Positions 7,051 through 16,159 are shown, numbered from the stretch's first letter. The stretch: DNA of 64,000 nt from SIG440 sp045587485 (GCA_045587485.1 JAZNCI010000085.1:56387-120386), one strand, 5' to 3'. Translations and numbers: made by a program. The notes: generated by a model not told the origin, from the letters alone.

Positions 7051-7449
7051 ATGGCAAATGCAGTTCAGTATTATGGAACAGGTAGAAGAAAAGAATCTGT
7101 TGCCAGAGTAAGATTGGTGCCCGGCAATGGTACAATTACAATAAACAAAAGAGATATTGACGATTATTTCGGTCTCGAAACACTTAAGACAATCCTTCGT
7201 CAGCCCCTGGTTCTTACAGGCACAATCGGCAAGTTTGATGTTCTTGTAAATGTTAAGGGCGGCGGCTTTACAGGTCAGGCAGGTGCTATCCGTCATGGTA
7301 TTGCGCGTGCTCTGTTGGAGGTAGACAGCGAAGCATTCCGTGCAACGTTGAAGGCTGCAGGTTACCTCACTCGTGACCCCAGAATGAAAGAAAGAAAAAA
7401 ATACGGCCTCAAAGCAGCAAGAAGAGCGCCTCAGTTCTCAAAGAGATAA
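7051..7449 (+). CDS. rpsI: 30S ribosomal protein S9
   Basis: A 132-residue S9 with the typical YGTGRRKESVARVRL start, the GGGFTGQAGAIRHGIARAL core and the basic tail ending in KR, which reaches the ribosomal P site. GGAGG lies nine bases before the ATG. It follows rplM by 18 bases and closes the operon before a strong terminator. Confidence 0.98.
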   Translation: MANAVQYYGTGRRKESVARVRLVPGNGTITINKRDIDDYFGLETLKTILRQPLVLTGTIGKFDVLVNVKGGGFTGQAGAIRHGIARALLEVDSEAFRATLKAAGYLTRDPRMKERKKYGLKAARRAPQFSKR

Positions 7450-7467
7450 AAATCAGTATGTATTTTT

Positions 7468-7500
7468 CAACACCCGTCAGTTTTGGCGGGTGTTGTATTT
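7468..7500 (+). terminator. Terminator of rplM-rpsI
   Basis: The stem CAACACCCG (7468-7476) with CGGGTGTTG (7487-7495), extended inward by partial pairing, is followed by TATTT. Confidence 0.8.
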
Positions 7501-7550
7501 GGATAAATTGCAGGTGTAAAAATATGGCGGAAATCTTCGGAAAATACACA

Positions 7551-7580
7551 TTGACAAAAACATAAGTGTGTTAATATACG
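7551..7580 (+). promoter_or_regulatory. Probable promoter of the malic enzyme gene
   Basis: TTGACA (7551-7556) is a perfect -35. The best -10 is TATACG (7575-7580) at 18 bases or TAATAT (7572-7577) at 15 bases. The leader before the ATG is about 70 bases. Confidence 0.5.
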
Positions 7581-7657
7581 TGCATATGATTTGTATAAAA
7601 GAAATAATAGATGAACTTTGATTTATTCAGTATAAGTTCATCCGGGAGGATTAAATT

Positions 7658-8830
7658 ATGAACATTAGACAGGAATCTTTAAGAAAACATTACGAATGGC
7701 AAGGAAAGATAGAGGTTGTTTCCCGTGCAAATATCAACACTAAAGAGGATTTATCATTGGCATACACTCCCGGCGTGGCTGAGCCGTGCCTTGTTATAAA
7801 AGAGGATGTCGATAAATCCTATGAACTGACCCGACGTTCTAACCTTGTTGCAGTTGTTACAGACGGCACCGCTGTTCTTGGATTGGGTGATATAGGACCC
7901 GAGGCAGGTATGCCGGTTATGGAGGGAAAGTGCACTTTGTTTAAGGAATTTGCAGATGTAGATGCCTTCCCCCTTTGCATAAAGTCAAAGGATACAGATG
8001 AGATTGTACGCACTATATACCTTCTCTCAGGAAGCTTTGGCGGAATAAATCTTGAGGATATATCAGCTCCCCGTTGTTTTGAGATTGAAGAAAAACTTAA
8101 AGAAATATGCGATATCCCCGTATTCCACGACGACCAGCACGGCACGGCAATTGTTGTTGCGGCGGCACTTATAAATGCGTTGAAGCTTGTAAATAAAGCG
8201 ATTGGCGAGGCAAAGGTTATTATAAACGGTGCAGGCTCTGCTGGCATTGCAATAGGAAAGCACTTGATGAATATAGGTGTGAAGAATCTTACGTTTTGTG
8301 ACAAATTTGGCATAATATATAAAGGCAATCCCAATAATAACAGCGTTCAGGAAGAAATCGCAAACGTTACAAATTCCGAGTGCAAAATGGGCACATTGGC
8401 AGATGCTATGGTTGATGCAGATGTATTTATTGGTGTTTCTGCTCCAAATCTGGTTACACCAGAGATGGTTAAAAGTATGGCAAATGATGCGATTTTGTTC
8501 CCTATGGCAAATCCCACACCTGAAATTATGCCTGATATTGCAAAGGAAGCCGGTGCAAGAGTTGTAGGAACAGGAAGATCGGATTTCCCCAACCAGATTA
8601 ATAATGTTCTCGCTTTTCCGGGTATTTTCCGAGGAGCGCTTGACTGCAGAGCAAAATGCATAAACGAGGAAATGAAGATTGCAACCTCGTATGCACTGGC
8701 AAGCCTCATACCCGACGATGAAATAAGCGAGGAAAACATTATTGTTTCTGCACTTGATAAAAGGGTTGCCCCTGCAGTTGCCAAGGCGGTTATAAAGGTG
8801 GCAAGAGAAACCGGCGTTGCTAGAATATAA
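7658..8830 (+). CDS. NAD(P)-dependent malic enzyme
   Basis: Oxidative decarboxylation of malate to pyruvate with NAD(P) reduction. A 390-residue short-form bacterial enzyme with the catalytic Tyr36 in AYTPGVAEPC, Lys91 in MEGKCTLFK, the metal-site stretch NLEDISAPRCFEIEE and HDDQHGTAIV, and the dinucleotide fold INGAGSAGIAIGKHL near residue 190. GGGAGG precedes the ATG by eight bases. It is monocistronic with its own promoter and a shared terminator. Cofactor preference cannot be read with certainty from the sequence. Confidence 0.95.
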   Translation: MNIRQESLRKHYEWQGKIEVVSRANINTKEDLSLAYTPGVAEPCLVIKEDVDKSYELTRRSNLVAVVTDGTAVLGLGDIGPEAGMPVMEGKCTLFKEFADVDAFPLCIKSKDTDEIVRTIYLLSGSFGGINLEDISAPRCFEIEEKLKEICDIPVFHDDQHGTAIVVAAALINALKLVNKAIGEAKVIINGAGSAGIAIGKHLMNIGVKNLTFCDKFGIIYKGNPNNNSVQEEIANVTNSECKMGTLADAMVDADVFIGVSAPNLVTPEMVKSMANDAILFPMANPTPEIMPDIAKEAGARVVGTGRSDFPNQINNVLAFPGIFRGALDCRAKCINEEMKIATSYALASLIPDDEISEENIIVSALDKRVAPAVAKAVIKVARETGVARI

Positions 8831-8855
8831 AAGAAATTGATATAAAAAGATTATT

Positions 8856-8900
8856 TAAAAAAGTACCGACAGAAACAGATTAGTTCCTGTCGGTATTTTT
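8856..8900. terminator. Bidirectional terminator between malic enzyme and the TetM-NYN gene
   Basis: TACCGACAG (8864-8872) pairs with CTGTCGGTA (8887-8895), preceded by an A-run and followed by TTTTT, so it serves both converging genes. The right arm lies inside the last codons of the minus-strand gene. Confidence 0.8.
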
Positions 8901-11477
8901 AAATTTTATTTCGGTAAGAGGCTGATGCTCCTGAAGATTTTCTATTATATCATTAAGCTTTGCCTCTGCAAGCTCAATATCCTTTAAGAATTCATCTGCA
9001 GAGATGCGAAAGGCTCCGTCGCCAAAGATAATAACCTGTTCCAATCGGTCAGAGGTTGCAACTTTCACGGTGTAATTCTTTTTACTGATATCCTTTGCGG
9101 TGCGTTCGATATAGGTGTCAGCGGTTTCTGCCTCTTTGGTGTATACAACATCCAAATTTCCGATTTGTTCACAACTCCCAAGTCCGCCCTTGACCTTGTA
9201 GGCGTCAAAGACTATTATAATTTGGCAGTTGCGCATTTCTTTATAGTTTGAAAGCCTTGTTATAAGATAATTTTTCGCTATATCCAAGGTATTGCTGTCA
9301 GCGTTGTTTAAATCAAACCATGCAAAAAGAATATTATATCCGTCGACCAAAAGATATTCGCCCATAGTTTCCTTTGCTGGGCGGTATTTTTTTGCAACCG
9401 TCTCGGGGAGCTTTTGTGATTTAAAGCTTGTGTGAGCTTTGCGCTGAATTTTGCCGTAGGTACGTTCAAATATCCGAATAAGCTCATCATCGTCGGCATA
9501 GTTAGAACTGCGTCTAGGGGAATTGTGTACCGCCTCAATTTCTTCGGCAGCTTTTTTGCGTGTATCTTCAATATGCATATATTGATGAACGTCATTCCAT
9601 TTTACAACAAAGCCTGCACCGTGGTCGCAGAATACCGAATCAGGAGTGTTATCCAAATCCTGCTCGGCGTCATAACCAATATTTCTAACAAGTTCAGCTT
9701 GATTTTTGCAAGGCTCGTATCCTGCATGCATACATTCCAAAATTCCAAGCCCGTGAGTATAGGCGCGCACCTCAGCCGAATAATTGCAAAGCCCCTGAAC
9801 GGGTGCATAGCCTTTAAGGATTGAGATATCTTCACGATTTTCAGGAGGTGTGAACTTTCCACCCATATTTTGAATATCGGTCATCGCCCTTCCCAGAGCC
9901 AATGTGGGAAGAGTAAGAGTAAAGCTGTACCACGGCTCAAGAAGAACAGATTCCGCCTGCATAAGCCCTTGGCGTACTGCACGATAGGTTGCCTGACGAA
10001 AATCGCCGCCTTCGGTATGCTTTTTGTGAGCACGGCCTGCCACAAGAGTGATTTTAACATCTGTTATGGGGGCACCTGTCAGCACCCCAAGATGTGTTTT
10101 TTCTTCGAGATGAGTGAGAATAAGCCGTTGCCAGTTTTTGTCAAGATTGTCGTCGCTGCACTTGCTGTCACAGACAATGCCACTGCCCGGTTTGCCCGGT
10201 TCCAGAAGAAGGTGAACCTCTGCATAATGACGAAGAGGCTCAAAGTGGCCAACACCCAAAACGGAATTTTGAATTGTTTCCTTATATATGATACCGCCCT
10301 GCTCGAATTCCACAGACATATCAAAACGGTCCTTCAAAACGCATTTCAGAACCTCGCACTGAACCTCGCCCATAAGCTGAATATGAATTTCGCCCAACTG
10401 CTGATGCCATACTGTACATAGCTGGGGGTCTTCTTCCTGATATTTTTTCAGATTAAGGAGAGCAGTGTTTATGTCATAACCATCATCAAGTTTAACCTTA
10501 TACGAAAAAACCGGCTCAAAGGTGAAGGAGGAGATATCACATTCTGAGCCAAGCCCCTGACCGGGAAAGGTTTGGGTCAGCCCGGATACCGAACAAACCG
10601 TGCCGGGCAGAGCCTCTTGCTTGCTTTTATATTTTAATCCAGAATAAATACGTATTTCGTTTATCTTTTCATCGCATATTATATCCTTTACGCATAATTT
10701 ACCGCCTGTGACTTTGAGGTGCGTAAGTCGGTTGCCTTTTTCGTCTGTGGTTATCTTAAAAACCTTTGCGCCAAAGCTGTCGCAACATAATGGTTGACGG
10801 GTGTATGTGTCAAGCGCTGCAATAAGCTCTGCAACGCCTTCAGTTTTAAGCGCCGAGCCGAAAAAGGTAGGAAACAGCTTACGTTTTGCAACGGCATCTG
10901 TGATGTTGTTGTCAGAGAATGTGCCCTTATCAAAGAATTCATTCATTAATTCGTCGCTGCATACGGCTAAAGATTCAGTCTCGGTTCCGCCTTCGGTCAG
11001 GGCGGAGCACAGGTCAATGCATGAGGTGCTCAACTTGTCCTTTATTTCTGTCAGCAAAGCTTTTTTGTCTGCAATATCCATATCCATTTTGTTAACAAAT
11101 ATAAATGAAGGAATGTTATATTGATTGAGAATCTTCCACAAAGATAATGTGTGGCTTTGTATACCGTCAGATGCGCTAACAAGCAAAACTGCATAGTCAA
11201 GGACACTGAGTGCCCTTTCGGTCTCGGCTGAAAAATCAACGTGCCCCGGTGTGTCAAGCAAAGTGAAATCTGTTTGACCGCTTGAAAATGTTGCCTGCTT
11301 GGAGAATATGGTGATTCCACGGCTACGCTCTATTTCATTTGTGTCAAGAAAAGCATCCTTCCGGTCAACTCTGCCAGGCGTACGAATTTCGCCGCAGAGG
11401 TATAGGATTGCCTCGGACAAAGTGGTTTTTCCAGAGTCAACGTGGGCAAGAACGCCGATTGCCAATCTTTTTTTCAT
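8880..11477 (-). CDS. TetM/TetO-like ribosomal-protection GTPase fused to a C-terminal NYN nuclease domain
   Basis: An 865-residue protein in two parts. Residues 1 to about 650 are an EF-G-like translation factor closest in layout to tetracycline ribosomal-protection proteins: P-loop AHVDSGKTT (11-19), DTPGH, VNKMD, beta-barrel domain, and the EF-G domains IV-V region with LPTLALGRAMTD and YAPVQGL. From about residue 707 a NYN/YacP-like domain follows, with VDGYN, VFDAY, TADTYIE and TSD supplying the acidic residues expected of a Mg-dependent PIN-fold ribonuclease. I use the ATG at 11477: it begins MKKRLAIGV, as in the family, and has GGAG upstream; the 42 codons before it are not conserved-looking. 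Tetracycline resistance cannot be assumed; an RNA-quality-control role is inference. Confidence 0.85.
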   Translation of the reverse strand: MKKRLAIGVLAHVDSGKTTLSEAILYLCGEIRTPGRVDRKDAFLDTNEIERSRGITIFSKQATFSSGQTDFTLLDTPGHVDFSAETERALSVLDYAVLLVSASDGIQSHTLSLWKILNQYNIPSFIFVNKMDMDIADKKALLTEIKDKLSTSCIDLCSALTEGGTETESLAVCSDELMNEFFDKGTFSDNNITDAVAKRKLFPTFFGSALKTEGVAELIAALDTYTRQPLCCDSFGAKVFKITTDEKGNRLTHLKVTGGKLCVKDIICDEKINEIRIYSGLKYKSKQEALPGTVCSVSGLTQTFPGQGLGSECDISSFTFEPVFSYKVKLDDGYDINTALLNLKKYQEEDPQLCTVWHQQLGEIHIQLMGEVQCEVLKCVLKDRFDMSVEFEQGGIIYKETIQNSVLGVGHFEPLRHYAEVHLLLEPGKPGSGIVCDSKCSDDNLDKNWQRLILTHLEEKTHLGVLTGAPITDVKITLVAGRAHKKHTEGGDFRQATYRAVRQGLMQAESVLLEPWYSFTLTLPTLALGRAMTDIQNMGGKFTPPENREDISILKGYAPVQGLCNYSAEVRAYTHGLGILECMHAGYEPCKNQAELVRNIGYDAEQDLDNTPDSVFCDHGAGFVVKWNDVHQYMHIEDTRKKAAEEIEAVHNSPRRSSNYADDDELIRIFERTYGKIQRKAHTSFKSQKLPETVAKKYRPAKETMGEYLLVDGYNILFAWFDLNNADSNTLDIAKNYLITRLSNYKEMRNCQIIIVFDAYKVKGGLGSCEQIGNLDVVYTKEAETADTYIERTAKDISKKNYTVKVATSDRLEQVIIFGDGAFRISADEFLKDIELAEAKLNDIIENLQEHQPLTEIKFKNTDRN

Positions 11478-11511
11478 AATGGTGCTCCACAATATATAGT
11501 TATCAAAATAC

Positions 11512-11540
11512 ATTATACCAATCAATATGTTGTATGTCAA
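11512..11540 (-). promoter_or_regulatory. Promoter of the TetM-NYN gene
   Basis: On the minus strand TTGACA (11540-11535), a 17-base spacer and TATAAT (11517-11512): full consensus. It diverges from the nrdG promoter 120 bases away. Confidence 0.85.
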
Positions 11541-11661
11541 TATTTGATTTGAGATACAAATATAGAAAAATTTTTTTGTGCAGAAAATATTGCTAAGCCC
11601 CACGGGATAAGACTTTGAGGATTGGGAAAAAATGTATGGCGAAAAATGTTGTATTTTGGTA

Positions 11662-11690
11662 TTGACAACAGAGTATGGTTAATGTATAAT
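11662..11690 (+). promoter_or_regulatory. Promoter of nrdG-nrdD
   Basis: TTGACA (11662-11667), a 17-base spacer and TATAAT (11685-11690): full consensus. The leader is about 93 bases long with no evident NrdR box pair in this stretch. Confidence 0.85.
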
Positions 11691-11789
11691 AACTATATCT
11701 AGCGCTTTAAACAAAAAATAAAAACAACATATTGTGTTTTGACAAAAACGCAATAAGCCCTCAAAATGGGTAATGGGAGGACGTCGGCT

Positions 11790-12485
11790 ATGAAAATTGG
11801 TGGACTTATGAAGATGACTCTTCTTGACTTCCCCGGACATGTTGCATGCACAGTATTTTTGGAGGGCTGCAATTTCAGGTGCCCCTTTTGTCACAATTCG
11901 GATATGGCAGAGGCAAAATCCCCCGACGGTATGACCGAGGAAGAGCTTTTTTGTTTCTTGAAAAAGCGTCAGGGTATTTTGGACGGAGTTTGTGTATCGG
12001 GCGGAGAACCGCTGATGTCAAATTCAATTTTTGATTTTCTTAAAAAAATTAAGGATATGGGGTACAAAATCAAGTTGGATACAAACGGCAGCTTTCCTGA
12101 TAGACTGAAAAAGGCGGTAAAGTCAGGGCTGTGTGACTATGTTGCCATGGATATTAAAAATGCTCCTGCTAAGTATGGACAGACATCCGGAAACACACAG
12201 ATTTCGTTTGGCACGGTTAAAGACAGCATAGAATTTCTTAAAAATGCTGACATTCCTCACGAATTCAGGACAACGGTGGTTAAAGATTTTCACACAAAGG
12301 ACGATATTGCTGAAATTGCAAAAATTATTGGTGCGGATGAAAAATATTTTATTCAGCCTTTCCGTGACGGCGAAACGGTGATGCAGTCTGGGCTGAGCGA
12401 ATTTGAGAATATGGAAATAAAGATATTACTTGACGCGGCAAAGGAGTTTGCTCCCAGAACTTGTGTGCGAGGTGTAGAGTTGTAG
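11790..12485 (+). CDS. nrdG: Anaerobic ribonucleoside-triphosphate reductase activating protein
   Basis: A 231-residue radical SAM activase that installs the glycyl radical in NrdD. It has C27-x3-C31-x2-C34 (CNFRCPFCHN) for the 4Fe-4S cluster, CVSGGEPLM for SAM binding and DTNGSF. The length and the LMKMTLLDFPGHVACTVFLE start fit the longer NrdG subtype (TIGR02495). I use the ATG at 11790, nine bases after GGGAGG; an in-frame ATG at 11766 lacks a ribosome site. The reductase starts 54 bases downstream. Confidence 0.93.
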   Translation: MKIGGLMKMTLLDFPGHVACTVFLEGCNFRCPFCHNSDMAEAKSPDGMTEEELFCFLKKRQGILDGVCVSGGEPLMSNSIFDFLKKIKDMGYKIKLDTNGSFPDRLKKAVKSGLCDYVAMDIKNAPAKYGQTSGNTQISFGTVKDSIEFLKNADIPHEFRTTVVKDFHTKDDIAEIAKIIGADEKYFIQPFRDGETVMQSGLSEFENMEIKILLDAAKEFAPRTCVRGVEL

Positions 12486-12539
12486 AGGATGAGGCTAAAG
12501 TCTCTTAATGAATACGATAAAATAAAAGGAGAGAGAGCT

Positions 12540-14894
12540 ATGTATAAGGTAAGAAAAAGAGATAATTCTCTGGTTGAATTTGATTTATCTAAAATCAGTG
12601 ATGCTATGGTTCAGGCATTTGAAGCGCAGAACAGACAGTATAATATGAACATAATTGATTTTCTGGCATTAAAGGTTACGGCGGATTTTGAACCAAAGAT
12701 TGCCAATGATGCAATCAATGTAGAGGCTATTCAGGACAGTGTGGAAGAAGTGCTTGTTCAGGCAGGCTATGCAGATGTTGCCAAGGCATATATTCTTTAC
12801 AGAAGGCTCCACGAAAAGATGCGCAATATGCAGTCAACCGCTCTTGACTATCAGCAGGTTGTTGATAACTATCTCAAGATTAATGACTGGCGCGTTAAGG
12901 AAAATTCTACCGTTACATATTCGGTGGGCGGTCTTATTCTTTCGAACTCGGGTGCAATAACCGCAAACTATTGGCTGAGCGAAATTTATGACGACGAGAT
13001 TGCCAATGCACACCGCAGTGCAGACATTCACATCCACGACCTTTCGATGCTTACGGGCTACTGTGCAGGTTGGTCGCTGAAACAGCTTATTCAGGAGGGG
13101 CTTGGCGGCGTTGAAGGCAAGATTACCTCTGCTCCTGCAAGCCACCTTTCAACCCTTTGCAACCAGATGGTGAACTTCCTTGGAATTATGCAGAATGAAT
13201 GGGCGGGAGCTCAGGCATTCAGCTCATTTGATACATATCTTGCACCTTTCGTAAAGGTGGACAACCTCAGCTATGAGCAGGTTAAAAAGTGCATTGAATC
13301 CTTTATCTACGGTGTGAATACACCATCACGTTGGGGAACTCAGGCACCTTTCTCAAATATTACACTTGACTGGACTGTTCCTGCTGACCTTGCAGAGCTT
13401 CCTGCAATTGTTGGCGGCAAGGAAATGGATTTCAAGTATAAAGACTGCAAAGCCGAGATGGATATGGTTAATCGTGCATTTATTGAGGTTATGATTGAGG
13501 GTGATGCAAACGGCAGAGGCTTTCAGTATCCTATCCCGACATATTCAATCACAAAGGATTTTGACTGGTCTGAAACCGAGAACAACAGGCTGTTGTTTGA
13601 AATGACTTCTAAATATGGCACACCCTATTTTTCAAACTACATCAACAGCGATATGGAACCCAGCGACATCCGCAGTATGTGCTGCAGACTGCGTCTTGAC
13701 CTTCGTGAGCTGAGAAAGAAATCGGGCGGTTTCTTCGGCAGCGGTGAGAGCACGGGTTCTGTGGGTGTTGTTACAATCAATATGCCCAGAATTGCATACC
13801 TTGCAGAAAACGAAGAGGATTTCTTCAAGAGATTAAACAAGCTGATGGACATATCTGCGCGCTCTCTCAGCATAAAGCGTGAAGTCATTACAAAGCTTCT
13901 TGATGAAGGCCTTTATCCATATACAAAACGTTATCTGGGAACATTTGCTAACCACTTCTCAACCAATGGTCTTATCGGTATGAATGAGGTAGGGCTTAAT
14001 GCAAAATGGATTGGCGGCGATATGACCGTTAAAGAAACTCAGGAATTTACCAAAAAGGTTCTCAATCATATGCGTGAAAGACTTTCTGACTACCAGGAAA
14101 AATACGGTGATTTGTATAACCTTGAGGCAACCCCGGCAGAGTCAACAACATACCGTTTTGCAAAGCACGACAGAAAGAAGTATCCTGATATAATTACAGC
14201 GGCAAAAGAGGGTGAAACACCTTATTACACCAATAGCTCACACCTTCCGGTTGGCTTTACATCAGACATCTTTGATGCTCTTGATATTCAGGACGAGCTC
14301 CAGACATTGTATACATCAGGAACTGTATTCCACGCATTCCTTGGCGAAAAGCTGCCTGACTGGAAGGCAGCGGCAAATCTTGTGAGAAAGATTGCAGAAA
14401 ATTATCAGCTTCCCTACTACACATTGTCACCCACATATTCGGTGTGCAAAGACCACGGTTACCTTATTGGCGAACAGGAAAAATGTCCCATATGCGGAGG
14501 CAGAACAGAGGTTTACAGCCGCATTACCGGTTATTATCGTCCTGTTCGCAACTGGAACGATGGTAAATCACAGGAGTATAAGGACAGAAAGCTGTATGAT
14601 ATCGAAAACTCTGTTCTTAAAAGAAACGGTGCTCCCGCGGTAGAGGCTGACTGTGGTTGTGATGCAGGGGTTATGCTGTTTACAACCAAAACCTGCCCCA
14701 ACTGCAATGCGGCAAAGGCTGTTTTAGATAAGAGCGGAATAGGTTATACTGTTATTGATGCCGAAGAATGTGTTGAAATGACAGAAGGGTATGGTGTGCG
14801 TCAGGCACCAACCCTAATTGTGAAATCGGGCAATGCTTTTGACAGATTTGCAGGGGTTTCGGAAATCAGAAAGTACATTGACAGCACAAGATAA
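12540..14894 (+). CDS. nrdD: Class III anaerobic ribonucleotide reductase with fused glutaredoxin-like domain
   Basis: Makes deoxynucleotides from NTPs without oxygen. In order: an ATP-cone (residues 1 to about 95), the ten-stranded barrel with the radical-thiyl core, a metal site with Cys636, His639, Cys649 and Cys652 (a His replaces one of the four usual Cys), and the glycyl radical loop RITGYYRP with Gly664. Residues 712-784 are an extra glutaredoxin/NrdH-like domain with CPNC at 719-722 and the cis-Pro stretch APTLIV. I start at 12540 (AAAGGAG nine bases upstream). The fused redoxin and trxB right behind suggest a disulfide-reducing electron supply rather than formate. Confidence 0.95.
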   Translation: MYKVRKRDNSLVEFDLSKISDAMVQAFEAQNRQYNMNIIDFLALKVTADFEPKIANDAINVEAIQDSVEEVLVQAGYADVAKAYILYRRLHEKMRNMQSTALDYQQVVDNYLKINDWRVKENSTVTYSVGGLILSNSGAITANYWLSEIYDDEIANAHRSADIHIHDLSMLTGYCAGWSLKQLIQEGLGGVEGKITSAPASHLSTLCNQMVNFLGIMQNEWAGAQAFSSFDTYLAPFVKVDNLSYEQVKKCIESFIYGVNTPSRWGTQAPFSNITLDWTVPADLAELPAIVGGKEMDFKYKDCKAEMDMVNRAFIEVMIEGDANGRGFQYPIPTYSITKDFDWSETENNRLLFEMTSKYGTPYFSNYINSDMEPSDIRSMCCRLRLDLRELRKKSGGFFGSGESTGSVGVVTINMPRIAYLAENEEDFFKRLNKLMDISARSLSIKREVITKLLDEGLYPYTKRYLGTFANHFSTNGLIGMNEVGLNAKWIGGDMTVKETQEFTKKVLNHMRERLSDYQEKYGDLYNLEATPAESTTYRFAKHDRKKYPDIITAAKEGETPYYTNSSHLPVGFTSDIFDALDIQDELQTLYTSGTVFHAFLGEKLPDWKAAANLVRKIAENYQLPYYTLSPTYSVCKDHGYLIGEQEKCPICGGRTEVYSRITGYYRPVRNWNDGKSQEYKDRKLYDIENSVLKRNGAPAVEADCGCDAGVMLFTTKTCPNCNAAKAVLDKSGIGYTVIDAEECVEMTEGYGVRQAPTLIVKSGNAFDRFAGVSEIRKYIDSTR

Positions 14895-14905
14895 TGTTAA
14901 TAATA

Positions 14906-14935
14906 GAAACGGCGCACTTGTACGCCGTTTCCTTA
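14906..14935 (+). terminator. Hairpin between nrdD and trxB
   Basis: The stem GAAACGGCG (14906-14914) with CGCCGTTTC (14923-14931) is followed only by CTTATT. It is probably a weak terminator or attenuator, so some read-through into trxB is likely. Confidence 0.5.
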
Positions 14936-14955
14936 TTGGTGGGAGTTGAAAAAGT

Positions 14956-15858
14956 ATGTATGATATTATTATAATTGGCGGCGGCCCGGCAGGGCTTACA
15001 GCAGCACTTTATGCACTCAGGGCAGAAAAGTCGGTGGTGGTAATCGAAAAGCTGGGTCTTGGCGGGCAGATTGCTTTGTCAAGCGAGGTTGACAACTTTC
15101 CCGGCACGCCAAAGATGAGCGGGGCGGATTTTGCAGCCAATCTTGCGGCTCAGGTTGAGTCTTTGGGCGGAAGAATTGAGTATGAAGAGGTGGTTGAAAT
15201 TATTGACGGCAACCCCAAAACTGTTGTGACCGACCTTGACAGGTACGAGGGAAGAAGTATTATAATTGCAACAGGCGTTAAAAACCGTCGTCTTGGTGCC
15301 GAGGGCGAGGATGCACTGATTGGCAAGGGAATTTCATTCTGTGCGGTTTGCGACGGTTCATTCTATAAGAAAAAGACGGTTGTGGTTATCGGAGGTGGAA
15401 ATACAGCCGTTGAGGATGCCATTTACCTCTCGGATATTGCACAAAAGGTGTATATTATTCACAGACGAAATGAATTCCGTGCGGAAAGCCGACTTGTACG
15501 TATGCTCACTGCAAGAGAGAATATAGAGTGTGTACTTGATTGCACGGTTGAAAGGTTTATCAGTGACAGTGGACTCCGTGGTGTTGAGGTTATAAATGTA
15601 AAAACCGGTGAAAAAAGAATTCTTGATATAGACGGTGCCTTTGTTGCAGTTGGACAAATTCCCCAGTGCGAAATTTTCAAGGGTATTATAAATTTGACAG
15701 ACGGTGGATATGTTGACTCAGGCGAGAACTGCTGCACCAATATAGACGGCATTTTTGTGGCAGGGGATTGCCGCAACAAAACCGTCCGTCAGCTCACCAC
15801 GGCTGTCGGCGACGGCAGCGTTGCAGCACTTGCTGCGATTGAGTATTTGGGCAATTAA
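14956..15858 (+). CDS. trxB: Thioredoxin reductase
   Basis: FAD- and NADPH-dependent disulfide reductase, 300 residues. It shows the FAD fold GGGPAGLTAALYA (8-20), the redox pair CAVC (129-132), the second dinucleotide fold VIGGGNTAVEDAIYL and the C-terminal FAD contact GIFVAGDCRNKTVRQ. It follows nrdD by about 60 bases. No free-standing thioredoxin is next to it, so the glutaredoxin-like tail of NrdD is an obvious possible client. Confidence 0.95.
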   Translation: MYDIIIIGGGPAGLTAALYALRAEKSVVVIEKLGLGGQIALSSEVDNFPGTPKMSGADFAANLAAQVESLGGRIEYEEVVEIIDGNPKTVVTDLDRYEGRSIIIATGVKNRRLGAEGEDALIGKGISFCAVCDGSFYKKKTVVVIGGGNTAVEDAIYLSDIAQKVYIIHRRNEFRAESRLVRMLTARENIECVLDCTVERFISDSGLRGVEVINVKTGEKRILDIDGAFVAVGQIPQCEIFKGIINLTDGGYVDSGENCCTNIDGIFVAGDCRNKTVRQLTTAVGDGSVAALAAIEYLGN

Positions 15859-15867
15859 GCATCGGGT

Positions 15868-16069
15868 ATAACCACTTTGAAACTTTTCAATTCTGCGAAT
15901 AACTGAAGAAGAACTATCATAAAGGGATAGATAAAATTGATGCAGAACACAAAAACCGAGCCAAAGACTTGACTTTGAGATACCCGAAGGTGTACTTGTG
16001 TACACCGAGCGGCGAGGTTTGTGCGTAGCAAAAAGAAAAAAACAGAAAAACCGCATAAGCGGTTTTTCT
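15868..16069 (+). ncRNA. Probable structured non-coding RNA, possibly raiA-motif-like
   Basis: A 200-base stretch with no convincing gene but much structure: TTCTGC pairs with GCAGAA around the hairpin CTATC-ATAAAGG-GATAG, then GGTGTAC-TTGT-GTACACC, then the strongly patterned GAGCGGCGAGGTTTGTGCG, closed by a strong terminator at 16044-16069. From memory the blocks ATGCAGAACACAAA, CGAGCC and GCGGCGAGGTTTGTGCG recur between genes in many Clostridia, which suggests a conserved RNA. The raiA motif is one candidate but I could not verify that. An open frame of about 40 codons runs through the region and has no ribosome site. Confidence 0.5.
16044..16069 (+). terminator. Terminator of the trxB/ncRNA region
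   Basis: The stem AGAAAAACCGC (16044-16054) with GCGGTTTTTCT (16059-16069) and loop ATAA: strong and symmetric. Confidence 0.85.
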
Positions 16070-16159
16070 ACATTGTAAATGGATTTTAGATGCTAATATG
16101 AGTTTTATTTTTTATTTATCTGTCTTTTTGCGATCTGCGCAATTTTAGCATCCCTTCGC

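Noticed and set aside
9432..10421. Long plus-strand frames opposite the TetM-NYN gene
   Set aside because: They are antisense frames of a well-supported gene, without ribosome sites or family resemblance.
8880..11477. Tetracycline resistance gene
   Set aside because: The GTPase part is TetM-like, but the NYN fusion and diverged C-terminal region do not support calling it a resistance determinant.
15890..16021. Protein frame of about 40 codons ending in PSGEVCA
   Set aside because: No start with ribosome site, and the same bases form nested hairpins. A structured RNA explains the pattern better.
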